NCBI RefSeq assembly: GCF_002343915.1
Contig: NZ_NETK01000001.1
Coordinates: forward strand, 4,784,001 to 4,848,000
DNA length: 64,000 bases
Reading direction: 5' to 3'
Origin: Nannocystis exedens
GTDB lineage: Bacteria; Myxococcota_A; Polyangia; Nannocystales; Nannocystaceae
Part shown: in pieces, positions 19,566-26,728 of the stretch
Position numbering within the stretch: the stretch's first letter is position 1
Layout of the letters: each line of letters starts with the position of its first letter
Translations under genes and position numbers: made by a program
The notes under the pieces: generated by a model
What the model was told of the DNA's origin: nothing
The model's database searches: none
The model's input: only the letters and a program-made list of their open reading frames with translations

Positions 19566-21710
19566 ATGGCGCCCGTCGAGCTCACCCATCCGAGTCTCTA
19601 CATCAACCGCGAGCTGAGCCAGCTCGAGTTCAACCGTCGCGTGCTCGAGCAGGCGATGGACCCGCGCGTGCCGCTGCTCGAGCGGCTGCGCTTCACCACC
19701 ATCGTCAGCACCAACCTCGACGAGTTCTTCGAGATCCGCGTCGCCAGCATCAAGGAGCAGGTCGGCTTCGGCCTGCCGCAGGTCGGCCCCGACGGCCGCA
19801 CCCCGCAGGACGCCCTGCGCGCGCTCAAGGAGGCGGCGCAGAAGCTCGTGCGCGAGCAGTACGTGTTCTTGCAGCAGCAACTGCTGCCCGCGCTCGCGGC
19901 CGAGGGCATCCGCCTGCTCAAGCTCTACACCTGGACCCCGGAGCAGAGCGCCTGGCTCGAGGACTACTTCGACCGCGAGGTCCTGCCGGTGCTCACGCCG
20001 ATCGGCCTCGACCCGTCGCACCCGTTCCCGAACATCCAGAACAAGAACCTCAACCTGATCGTCGCGCTCGCCGGCAGCGACGCGTTCGGCCGCGACAGCG
20101 GCACCGCGGTGGTGCAGATCCCGCGCAGCCTGCCGCGCCTGGTGTTCCTCCCGCCGGCGGTCGCCGACTGCCCGCACGGCTACGCCCTGCTCGGCTCGAT
20201 CGTCACCACCTTCGTCCACAAGCTGTTCCCCGGCATGCAGGTCCGCGGCTGCTACCAGTTCCGCGTCACCCGCGACAGCGAACTGTGGGTGCAGGAGGAG
20301 GACGTCGAGGACCTGCTCAACGCGCTCAAGGGCGAGCTGCGGACCCGCAACTTCGGCGACGCCGTGCGGCTCGAGGTCAGCGACACCTGCCCGCCGGAGA
20401 TGGCGGAGTTCCTGCTCAGCAAGTTCGACCTCCAGCCCGACGACCTGTACCGCGTCGACGGCCCGGTCAACCTCCACCGGCTGGCCGCGATCTACGACGT
20501 CATCAAGCGGCCCGAGCTCAAGTACCCGCCGTTCATCCCCGGCCCGCGGCGCACGCCCGGCGCCGAGGTCGACCTGTTCGCCGAGCTGCGGCGCGGCAAC
20601 ATCCTGCTGCACCACCCGTACGAGAGCTTCTCGCTGGTGCTCGAGCTGGTGCGCCAGGCCGCGCGCGACCCCAAGGTGCTGGCGATCAAGCAGACCCTCT
20701 ACCGCACCGGCGCCGACTCGCCGATGGCCGAGGCGCTGCTCGAGGCGGCCCGCGCCGGCAAGGAGGTCACGGCGGTGGTCGAGCTGCGGGCCCGCTTCGA
20801 CGAGGCCGCCAACATCGACCTCGCCACCCGCCTGCAGCAGGCCGGCGTCACCGTGGTCTACGGCATCGTCGGCTACAAGACCCACGCCAAGGCGCTGTTC
20901 ATCGTCCGCCGCGAGGACGGCCGCTACCGCCGCTACGTCCACCTCGGCACCGGCAACTACCACAGCGTCACCGCCCAGTTCTACACCGACTTCAGCTTCC
21001 TCACCTGTGACGACGCGATCGGCGAGGACGTGCACAACGTGTTCATGCAGCTGACCGGCCTCGGCAGCGTGCCGCGCATGAACAAGCTGCTGGTCTCGCC
21101 CTTCACGCTGATGGACCGGCTGATCGCGCTCATCGACCGCGAGGCCGACAACGCCCGCCAGGGCAAGCCGGCGCGGATCGTCGCCAAGCTCAACGCCCTC
21201 ACCGAGGTCAAGGTCATCGAGGCCCTCTACCGCGCCTCGCAGGCCGGCGTGACCATCGACCTGATCGTCCGCGGCGTCTGCTGCCTGCGCCCCGGCGTGG
21301 CGGGCGTGTCCGACAACATCCGCGTGCGCTCGATCGTCGGCCGCTTCCTCGAGCACCATCGCATCTACCACTTCCACAACGCCGGCGAAGAGGTCACCTA
21401 CTGCGCCAGCGCCGACTGGATGTCGCGCAACCTGCTGCGCCGCGTCGAGACCGCGTTCCCGATCGAGGACCCGGCCCTGCGCGCCCGCGTCGTCACCGAG
21501 GGCCTCACCACCTACCTCGCCGACAACACCCAGGCCTGGGAGCTGCAGTCCGACGGCAGCTACGTCCGCTGCTGCCCCAACCCCGCCACCGAAGAGGCCC
21601 GCCCGGCCCAGGAGACCCTGCTCCGCCTGCTCTCCGCCAACCAGGGCACCGCCCAGGCCCAGCGCCAGATCCTCGAGGACCTGCTCGTCCGCCAGGACAT
21701 GCTCGAGTAA
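19566..21710 (+). CDS. ppk: Polyphosphate kinase 1
   Basis: Synthesises polyphosphate reversibly from ATP. The 714-residue protein covers all four PPK1 domains: N-terminal (NRELSQLEFNRRVLEQA, TNLDEFFEIRVAS), the middle domain, and C1/C2 with HHPYESFSLVLE, IKQTLYRTGADSPMAEAL and ARFDEAANIDLA. The autophosphorylated His is His440 in VGYKTHAKALFIVRRE. The second conserved His is in FLEHHRIYHFHN. Length matches the family (690-740). The 3' end (LVRQDMLE, stop) lies in a CATG14 array. The coupling to sixA suggests control of phosphate metabolism or a stress response. Confidence 0.96.
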   Translation: MAPVELTHPSLYINRELSQLEFNRRVLEQAMDPRVPLLERLRFTTIVSTNLDEFFEIRVASIKEQVGFGLPQVGPDGRTPQDALRALKEAAQKLVREQYVFLQQQLLPALAAEGIRLLKLYTWTPEQSAWLEDYFDREVLPVLTPIGLDPSHPFPNIQNKNLNLIVALAGSDAFGRDSGTAVVQIPRSLPRLVFLPPAVADCPHGYALLGSIVTTFVHKLFPGMQVRGCYQFRVTRDSELWVQEEDVEDLLNALKGELRTRNFGDAVRLEVSDTCPPEMAEFLLSKFDLQPDDLYRVDGPVNLHRLAAIYDVIKRPELKYPPFIPGPRRTPGAEVDLFAELRRGNILLHHPYESFSLVLELVRQAARDPKVLAIKQTLYRTGADSPMAEALLEAARAGKEVTAVVELRARFDEAANIDLATRLQQAGVTVVYGIVGYKTHAKALFIVRREDGRYRRYVHLGTGNYHSVTAQFYTDFSFLTCDDAIGEDVHNVFMQLTGLGSVPRMNKLLVSPFTLMDRLIALIDREADNARQGKPARIVAKLNALTEVKVIEALYRASQAGVTIDLIVRGVCCLRPGVAGVSDNIRVRSIVGRFLEHHRIYHFHNAGEEVTYCASADWMSRNLLRRVETAFPIEDPALRARVVTEGLTTYLADNTQAWELQSDGSYVRCCPNPATEEARPAQETLLRLLSANQGTAQAQRQILEDLLVRQDMLE

Positions 21711-21785
21711 TCTGTCCTGCGGGACATGCTTGATGGGGCAGGTAGCACTGCCTTTCCAGACATGTCTCTTAGAACCTGTCCCTTC
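21695..21785. repeat. CATG14 arrays between convergent genes
   Basis: Half-sites at 21698 (CATG), 21711 (TCTG), 21725 (CATG) and 21739 (CAGG) form units TCTGTCC-TGCG-GGACATG and CATGCTT-GATG-GGGCAGG. A second group has CATGTCT at 21761 and CCTGTCC at 21775, again 14 bp apart. It spans the end of ppk and the gap to the convergent gene ending at 21804. Confidence 0.7.
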
Positions 21786-21803
21786 GACGCTCCGCGCCCG
21801 CGC

Positions 21804-22163
21804 TCACTCCGCCAGCACGATGTCGCCGCGGTCGACCAGCACGTACGTCTCGACGACTTGCCCGCTGTCCTCGAGGTCAGGTTCGCTCGCCGCCTCCGGC
21901 GCCAGCCACAACCCCGCGTTGCCGCCGTAGACCAGCCAGGACACCCCCGCGCCGCTGTCCTCGACCGGGCAGGCCCAGGCCGGCGCGTCGGCGTCGAGGC
22001 TGCCGTCCGGCCGGCGCTGCAGGCCGCGCGCGCGCCGGGGCCCCGCCCCGTCGAGGTCGACCGTGAACACCCGCCGCGGCGGCTCCAGCCGGCGGAAGGT
22101 CAGCTGGACCGGCTCGGTGAACGTCGCGTCGTCGACCTCGACGGTCAGAAAAGCGGAGCTCAT
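21804..22163 (-). CDS. Small hypothetical protein
   Basis: The 119-residue acidic protein starts at ATG 22163 (MSSAFLTVEVDD), which overlaps the stop of the upstream gene in an ATGA. It reads as a beta-rich domain: VQLTFRRLEPPRRVFTVDLDG, GVSWLVYGGNAGLWLAP, VVETYVLVDRGDIVLAE. There is no signal peptide. I recognise no family. Translational coupling to the preceding gene suggests a shared role. Confidence 0.6.
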   Translation of the reverse strand: MSSAFLTVEVDDATFTEPVQLTFRRLEPPRRVFTVDLDGAGPRRARGLQRRPDGSLDADAPAWACPVEDSGAGVSWLVYGGNAGLWLAPEAASEPDLEDSGQVVETYVLVDRGDIVLAE

Positions 22164-22633
22164 GCGCCGGGTATCGCACGGACCCGCCCGCACGTCACGA
22201 GCAGCCGCGGCGTGTCGATCGGCGCCCACTGTTCGACCGCGTAGCAGCCGCGCCCCAGCCACACCCCCGCGCGCGACTCCGAGGCCCGCCGCACCAGCTC
22301 GGCTCGCGCGGCCCACCGCGACGGTCGCCACAGCGGCACCACCGGCGGGTGCGCCAGCTCGACCACCGTGCCGCCGCCCTGCACCGCCTGCAGCGCATCC
22401 GCCGGCGGCTCCGTGCCCCCCAGCGCCATCACGACCACGAGGCCTTCGAGCCCGCTCGCCCCCGCCAGGTCGACCCATCCCAGCCGCTCGCGCAAGGCCG
22501 TCGTGGTGGTTCGCGCCGCCCGTCCCCCGCGCCCGCGGCCCGCGTCCGAACCTGTCCAAAGGGCCACCTTCTTGCCGCTCAGCGCGGCGAGCAACCACTC
22601 GGCGAGCCCCGGCCCGGGCAGCAGCAGGTCCAT
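22160..22633 (-). CDS. Hypothetical protein
   Basis: The start is uncertain: ATG 22633 (MDLLLPGPGLAEWLLAAL) gives 157 residues, while ATG 22729 would add a less protein-like 32. The sequence has a Rossmann-like alternation (KKVALWTGSDAG, GLEGLVVVMALGG, GGTVVELAHPPVVPLW) reminiscent of a class I methyltransferase C-half, but no SAM motif can be pointed to. It overlaps the next gene by 4 nt and is divergent from the PEP-synthase-like gene 112 bp away. A CATG14-like unit (CCTGTCC-AAAG-GGCCACC) at 22551-22568 encodes VALWTGSD. Confidence 0.55.
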   Translation of the reverse strand: MDLLLPGPGLAEWLLAALSGKKVALWTGSDAGRGRGGRAARTTTTALRERLGWVDLAGASGLEGLVVVMALGGTEPPADALQAVQGGGTVVELAHPPVVPLWRPSRWAARAELVRRASESRAGVWLGRGCYAVEQWAPIDTPRLLVTCGRVRAIPGA

Positions 22634-22745
22634 GACCTCCGCGGTGTACCACGCCGGGGCCGCCGAGCCGGCGCCATCGCCCTGCGCCCGCGCCGGCGAC
22701 GCGACTTCGCGTCCAGTCCTCGCGCGCATCCGCTACAGTCTCGCC

Positions 22746-24827
22746 GTGCTCGTCCTCGGCGACCTGCCCGGGCCTGACGCCGCGCCCAAGCCGGCCGTCC
22801 TCTCGCGCCTGCTCCGCGCCGGCCTGCCGATCCCACCCGGCCTCGCCGTCGCTCCCGAAGCGCTCAGCGATCGCGCCGTGCGTCGCCGCCTCGAGGACCT
22901 CCTCGCCGGCGGCCCGGTGATCGTCCGCGCCGCGCTGGCCGGTGAGGACACCGCCGACGCCGCCGCCGCGGGCCTCGGCCTGTCCGTGCCCGATTGCCGC
23001 GACCTCGCCGACCTCGACCGGGCCGCGACCGCCATCGCCGAGGCCGCGGGCGACCCCTGGCTGCTGCGCTACGGCGGCGGCCCGCCCCGCTATCAGCTGC
23101 TCGTCCAGCGCCAGGTCGAGCGCCGCTGGCTCGCCGTCGCCGCCGCCGATCGCGGCGGCGCCCGCCTGCTCGAGCTCCACGACGCCGCCCGCGCCGACGC
23201 CCTCGCCGCCGGCGCCAGCCCCGGCTGGTCCGGCCCGCTCGCGCTCGCCGAGCCTGCCCTGGCCGCGCCGATCACCAGTATCTTCGACCATGTCGCATCG
23301 GTCATGTCCGAAGTGCCAGCCCTCGACCTCGAGCTCGTGGTCGACCCCACCGGCGCGGTGTGGCTGGTCCAGGCCCGCCCGCTCGCGCGCCCGCTCGTGC
23401 CCGGGTGGCCGGAGTTCTGCGCCGCCGTCGCCCCGGGCCGCGACCACCTCCCCGACCTGCCCGGCCTGTGGAAGCTGGACGGCGAGCACAACCCGGCGGT
23501 GCTCTCGCCAGCCCACGCCGGTGTCGTCACCTGGCTCATCGGACAGGGATCCGGCCTGCGTGTCCTCGGCGGCTGGCTGTACGAGCGCGCCTCGTCCTCC
23601 AGCCGGGGAGCCGGCGTCGACCCGCACCGCGCGCTCGCCGAGCTGCGCGGGCGCCATCTCCCGGCCGCGCGGCGGGCCCTCGCCGCGTTCGTCGACGACC
23701 TCGCCGGAGATCTCCGCCCGCTGCTCGCGCGCGCTCTCGAGCATCTGCGGGCCATCCTCGCCCTGCATGCCGAGGTCCGCGTCGACCTCCCGCGAGATCT
23801 CCCGGAGCCCGACCCGCGGGCCCTCCTGTCGCTGCACGACCGCGGCGACTACCTCGACGTCCTGCCTGCCGCCTGGGACATCGCCAGCCCGGCTCTGGCC
23901 GACCTGGTCGATCCGACATGTCTCGCCCGCGAGCCCGCGGGCCGCGAGGGTCAGCCCGACGGGGCGGCCGAGGATCTCCAGGGCGACCGCGAGCGCGCGA
24001 GCGACCCGACCGGCCAGCCTCAGGCGCCTCCCGCCCGCGAGCCCGAGCGCGACCCCGGCAGCGAGATCGATCCGGCCGAGCCCCGGGCCTCGCCTGCCCG
24101 CGAGCGCGAGCGCGACCCCGGCAGCGAGCTCGAGCCGGCCGAGCCCCGGGCATCGCCTGCCCGCGGGCCCGAGCGCGACCACGGCGCCGCGGTCGATCCG
24201 GCCGACCCGCAGCGCGCGGCCGTCCTCGTGCGCGAGCTCGACGACCACCTGTTCGCGCTCGGCCTGGCCCCGTTGCGGCGGATCTACCTCGCCGCCGGCG
24301 AGCGCCTCGGGCTCGGCGACGACATCTTCCTGCTCGCGCCCGACGAACTGAGCCTCGCGCTCGCCGGCCGGGACCTCCCCGATCTCGCCGCGCGTCGGCG
24401 CGAGCAGCAGCGGTTCGCCGAGCTGCGGCCGCCGCCGGCGCTGTTCGACGGCCGGCCCTTGCCGGTCTCGCCGCGGCGGCGGCTCGGCGGGATCGGCGTC
24501 GGTTCGCCGGCGCGCGGCCCCGTCGCTCGTCGGCGCGACCTCGCCGACTTGCTCGCGCGCCCGCCGGCCCCCGACGCCGTGGTCGTCCTGCCGGCGCTCA
24601 CCGCCCAGGCGGCGGTCGCCCTGCGGGCGCTCGGCGTGCGCGCCGTCTGCTGCGAGTACGGCGGCGCCCTCAGCCACGCCGCGTTGATGGCCCGCGAGCT
24701 CGGTCTGTCGGCGCTGATCGGCTGCACCGGCTGCACCGAGCTGGCCGATGGCCTCGAGGTCGAGCTCGACACCCGCGTCGGTCGCCTCCGCGTGCGCTCG
24801 CCGGCGGATGTCCTTTCAAACAGGTGA
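22746..24827 (+). CDS. PEP-synthase-like protein with phosphohistidine (PEP-utilising) domain
   Basis: The start is GTG 22746 (MLVLGDLPGPDAAPKPAVLSRLLRAGLPIPPGLAV), which resembles the GGKGANL..LP(V/I)PxGF start of PEP synthases. The 693-residue protein has a reduced ATP-grasp-like half (VIVRAALAGEDTADAAAAG, LVVDPTGAVWLVQARPLARP) and a C-terminal mobile domain CCEYGGALSHAALMARELG with the transfer His. The order resembles rifampicin phosphotransferase and other pseudo-PpsA proteins. Between them (residues 429-491) lies a 21-residue unit repeated three times. Many ATP-grasp residues look altered, so activity is doubtful. No partner gene is obvious. CATG14 units lie inside at 23289-23320. Confidence 0.7.
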   Translation: MLVLGDLPGPDAAPKPAVLSRLLRAGLPIPPGLAVAPEALSDRAVRRRLEDLLAGGPVIVRAALAGEDTADAAAAGLGLSVPDCRDLADLDRAATAIAEAAGDPWLLRYGGGPPRYQLLVQRQVERRWLAVAAADRGGARLLELHDAARADALAAGASPGWSGPLALAEPALAAPITSIFDHVASVMSEVPALDLELVVDPTGAVWLVQARPLARPLVPGWPEFCAAVAPGRDHLPDLPGLWKLDGEHNPAVLSPAHAGVVTWLIGQGSGLRVLGGWLYERASSSSRGAGVDPHRALAELRGRHLPAARRALAAFVDDLAGDLRPLLARALEHLRAILALHAEVRVDLPRDLPEPDPRALLSLHDRGDYLDVLPAAWDIASPALADLVDPTCLAREPAGREGQPDGAAEDLQGDRERASDPTGQPQAPPAREPERDPGSEIDPAEPRASPARERERDPGSELEPAEPRASPARGPERDHGAAVDPADPQRAAVLVRELDDHLFALGLAPLRRIYLAAGERLGLGDDIFLLAPDELSLALAGRDLPDLAARRREQQRFAELRPPPALFDGRPLPVSPRRRLGGIGVGSPARGPVARRRDLADLLARPPAPDAVVVLPALTAQAAVALRALGVRAVCCEYGGALSHAALMARELGLSALIGCTGCTELADGLEVELDTRVGRLRVRSPADVLSNR
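23289..23320. repeat. CATG14 pair inside the PEP-synthase-like gene
   Basis: CATGTCG-CATC-GGTCATG is chained to CATGTCC-GAAG-TGCCAGC; CATG starts at 23289 and 23303, 14 bp apart. It is read in frame as DHVASVMSEVPAL. Confidence 0.6.
24030..24218 (+). repeat. Three tandem 63-bp coding repeats
   Basis: Units begin at 24030, 24093 and 24156 and encode PAREPERDPGSEIDPAEPRAS, its close copy, and a more diverged third copy. Units 1 and 2 differ at a handful of bases and share GCGACCCCGGCAGCGAG. They form a Pro/Glu/Arg-rich linker in the PEP-synthase-like protein. The array is probably variable in copy number (inference). Confidence 0.8.
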
Positions 24828-24832
24828 GACCG

Positions 24833-24886
24833 GCGCTGCGGCCGGCCGTCGCCGACCGTCGGGCCCTCCGGGCGCCCCCGCAGCGC
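24833..24886. terminator. Imperfect hairpin between convergent genes
   Basis: GCGCTGCGG at 24833-24841 pairs perfectly with CCGCAGCGC at 24878-24886 around a 36-nt GC-rich loop. It fills the gap between two convergent stops (24827 and 24890), so it may act as a two-way terminator. Confidence 0.45.
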
Positions 24887-24889
24887 GGC

Positions 24890-25315
24890 CTAGATCTCGT
24901 CTTCCGAGAGGTGCTCCTCGCGGAGCTTCGGCGCCGGGCGCGGCTTCGCGGCCGCGGGCGCGGCGGCGGCCGGCTTGGGCGCGACGGCCTTGCGCTCCTG
25001 GACCTCGGCGTCCTCGTTGTCCTCGACGAGGGGCGCGGTCGACAGGTTGACGCGGGCGCGCAGCTCCTTGCCGACCTTGAAGAACGGCAGGCGCTTCGGC
25101 TTCACGTGGACCGACCCGCCGGTGCGCGGGTTTCGGCCCTCGTAGGACTTGTACTGCCTGACGGTGAAGCTGCCGAAGCCGCGGATCTCGATGCCCTCGC
25201 CGCGGACCATCGCTTCCGTCATGGCTCCGAAGATCGTCCCGACGACCAACTCGGCCTTGCCCTTGGTCAGCTTCGCAGCTTCGGACACGCGCTCGATGAG
25301 TTCGGATTTGGTCAC
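24890..25315 (-). CDS. IHF/HU family DNA-bending protein with long tail
   Basis: Start GTG 25315 gives MTKSELIERVSEAAKLTKG, the canonical beginning of IHF/HU proteins. The 141-residue product has the complete fold (EIRGFGSFTVRQYKSYEGRNPRTG, then VHVKPKRLPFFKVGKELRARV), including the RNPRTG arm that intercalates DNA. Beyond residue 95 is a 45-residue Ala/Pro/Lys tail ending in an acidic EEHLSEDEI. Tails of this type are unusual for standard HU (about 90 residues) but occur in myxobacteria. It bends and compacts DNA as a dimer; whether it is an alpha or beta IHF subunit is unclear. Confidence 0.9.
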   Translation of the reverse strand: MTKSELIERVSEAAKLTKGKAELVVGTIFGAMTEAMVRGEGIEIRGFGSFTVRQYKSYEGRNPRTGGSVHVKPKRLPFFKVGKELRARVNLSTAPLVEDNEDAEVQERKAVAPKPAAAAPAAAKPRPAPKLREEHLSEDEI

Positions 25316-25401
25316 GTCGCAGATCTCCCAGACCGCCGGGGGCGATGATGTTAGGCGGAAAAAACGAGGGATCTCAAGCAGTAAGACGGCCCCCGAGACT
25401 G

Positions 25402-26010
25402 CTAGGGCACTGGCGGCGGATCGCCTGCCCTGGCGTCCCACGGACCCTCACGTCCGAACAACTCCAGGTTGAGCGCCGACAGGCCCAGATTGGCCTGGGC
25501 GGCCAGCCAGGCGTATGCCATGCGCACCCGGGCTTGCGGACCGCCGACCCGGATCAGCAGCGCGGGATCCGCCGGCCAGCGATCGGCGGCCGGCGTGCCC
25601 TTGACGAACGCGAGCAGCCCTGCTGGGCCGCCCTTGCCGGCCGTCGCCCGCCGCCAGGCCAGCAGGTCGCTCAGCAGCGGGTGGAGGTCGGCCCACAGCA
25701 CCACCGGAGCGGCCCCGGCCTCGCGCCAGCGCGCGCGCGGGCGTTCCGCGGCGTCCTGGCCCGCCGACGCCTGTTCATGACGGATTTGACAGCGAGCCGG
25801 ACCGGCGAGTTGTGACTCGCGGAGGCAGCCCGGCCAGCGTTCGGCCGCGGCGCGGAGGGCCGCGTCCTGGGCCGGCCCGCTGGGCATGGCCTCGAGGGCG
25901 GCCAGCGCCGCGTACTTGGCGGCCATCGCCGTACACGTCGCCCGGTCCAGGGGCCGGTCCCAGTAGCGGGCCCGCCAGGACGAGAGCGCGCTCGTCGCCG
26001 GATCGATCAC
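25402..26010 (-). CDS. Hypothetical protein
   Basis: The 202-residue Ala/Trp-rich protein (MIDPATSALSSWRARYWDRP) has no signal peptide. Features are a predicted-helical N-half (KYAALAALEAMPSGPAQDAALRAA), two cysteines in a 12-residue window (GCLRESQLAGPARC), and WADLHPLLSDLLAWRRA. I recognise no family. It ends 86 bp upstream of the IHF/HU start and is divergent from the ECF sigma factor gene, with 70 bp between starts. Confidence 0.55.
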   Translation of the reverse strand: MIDPATSALSSWRARYWDRPLDRATCTAMAAKYAALAALEAMPSGPAQDAALRAAAERWPGCLRESQLAGPARCQIRHEQASAGQDAAERPRARWREAGAAPVVLWADLHPLLSDLLAWRRATAGKGGPAGLLAFVKGTPAADRWPADPALLIRVGGPQARVRMAYAWLAAQANLGLSALNLELFGREGPWDARAGDPPPVP

Positions 26011-26049
26011 ACCGCCAGTGTAACCCTGCTATGGTGAGGCCAAGCGCCC

Positions 26050-26059
26050 GGAAATTTCC
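26050..26059. promoter_or_regulatory. AT-rich palindrome upstream of ECF sigma gene
   Basis: GGAAATTTCC is a perfect 10-bp palindrome about 22 bp before the sigma-factor GTG, in a genome where A/T runs are rare. It could be an operator or a promoter element; this is inference from position alone. Confidence 0.3.
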
Positions 26060-26080
26060 CGCGGAAAGGTTGTCGGATCG

Positions 26081-26728
26081 GTGACACGCAACGCCCGCCC
26101 CATGGATCAGGCCCTGCCGATCGCCGATCTGTTCGCAACCGACGCGACCGCCGAAGCCGCCGCCCCTGACGAGGCGCGCGCCCCCGGGTACCTCACCACC
26201 GAGGAGCAGCTCGTCCTCGCCGGCGCGCGCGCCGGCAACCCGCGGGCCCTGCGACAGTTCTACGAGGCGCACCAGTCCCAGGTCCGCGGCCACCTCTATC
26301 GCCTGCTCGGGCCCGACTCGGAGATCGACGACATCGTCCAGACCGTGTTCGCGCGGGCCTTCGCCGCGCTCGGCACCTTCAAGGGCAACTCGGCGCTCAG
26401 CACGTGGCTGTACCGGATCACCACCAACACCACGCACAACTTGCTGCGCCAGCGGTTCCGTCGCAACCGCGTCAAGTCGGCCTTCCAGTGGTGGACCGAC
26501 GGGCGGGACGCGCACCTGCAAACCGGTCGGGTCGACGTCCGCGGCGAGGCCGAGCGGCTGCTGCAGCGGCTCGCGCCCGACCTGCGCGAGGTCTTCGTCT
26601 TCTATCACTACGAGGGCCTCACCCTGCAGGAGATCTCCCAGATCCTCGACAAGCCGGTCTCGACGGTCGGCGACCGGCTCACGCGCGCGCGCAAGCGCCT
26701 CCACGACCTCGTCAACGGCGAAGCATGA
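26081..26728 (+). CDS. ECF RNA polymerase sigma factor
   Basis: The product has 215 residues from GTG 26081, preceded by GGAAAGG about 12 nt upstream; ATG 26102 is an alternative. Region 2 is seen in ALRQFYEAHQSQVRGHLYRLLG and EIDDIVQTVFARAFAALGTFKG with STWLYRITTN, region 4 in RLAPDLREVFVFYHYEGLTLQEISQILDKPVSTVGDRLTRARKRL. It directs RNA polymerase to a small regulon. Its stop overlaps the next gene's ATG (ATGA), so it is translationally coupled to the FecR-domain protein, its probable regulator. Confidence 0.9.
   Translation: MTRNARPMDQALPIADLFATDATAEAAAPDEARAPGYLTTEEQLVLAGARAGNPRALRQFYEAHQSQVRGHLYRLLGPDSEIDDIVQTVFARAFAALGTFKGNSALSTWLYRITTNTTHNLLRQRFRRNRVKSAFQWWTDGRDAHLQTGRVDVRGEAERLLQRLAPDLREVFVFYHYEGLTLQEISQILDKPVSTVGDRLTRARKRLHDLVNGEA

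Noticed and set aside
16728-21377. Very long open frame on the minus strand (over 1500 codons) across the DUF2079, sixA and ppk genes
   Set aside because: It overlaps three well-supported genes in the wrong frame, and its translation is Arg/Ala/Gly/Val-rich without motifs. Such frames are expected in very GC-rich DNA.
21804-24677. Long minus-strand open frame opposite the PEP-synthase-like gene
   Set aside because: Only its last 119 codons (21804-22163) look like protein; the rest is antisense to a supported gene.
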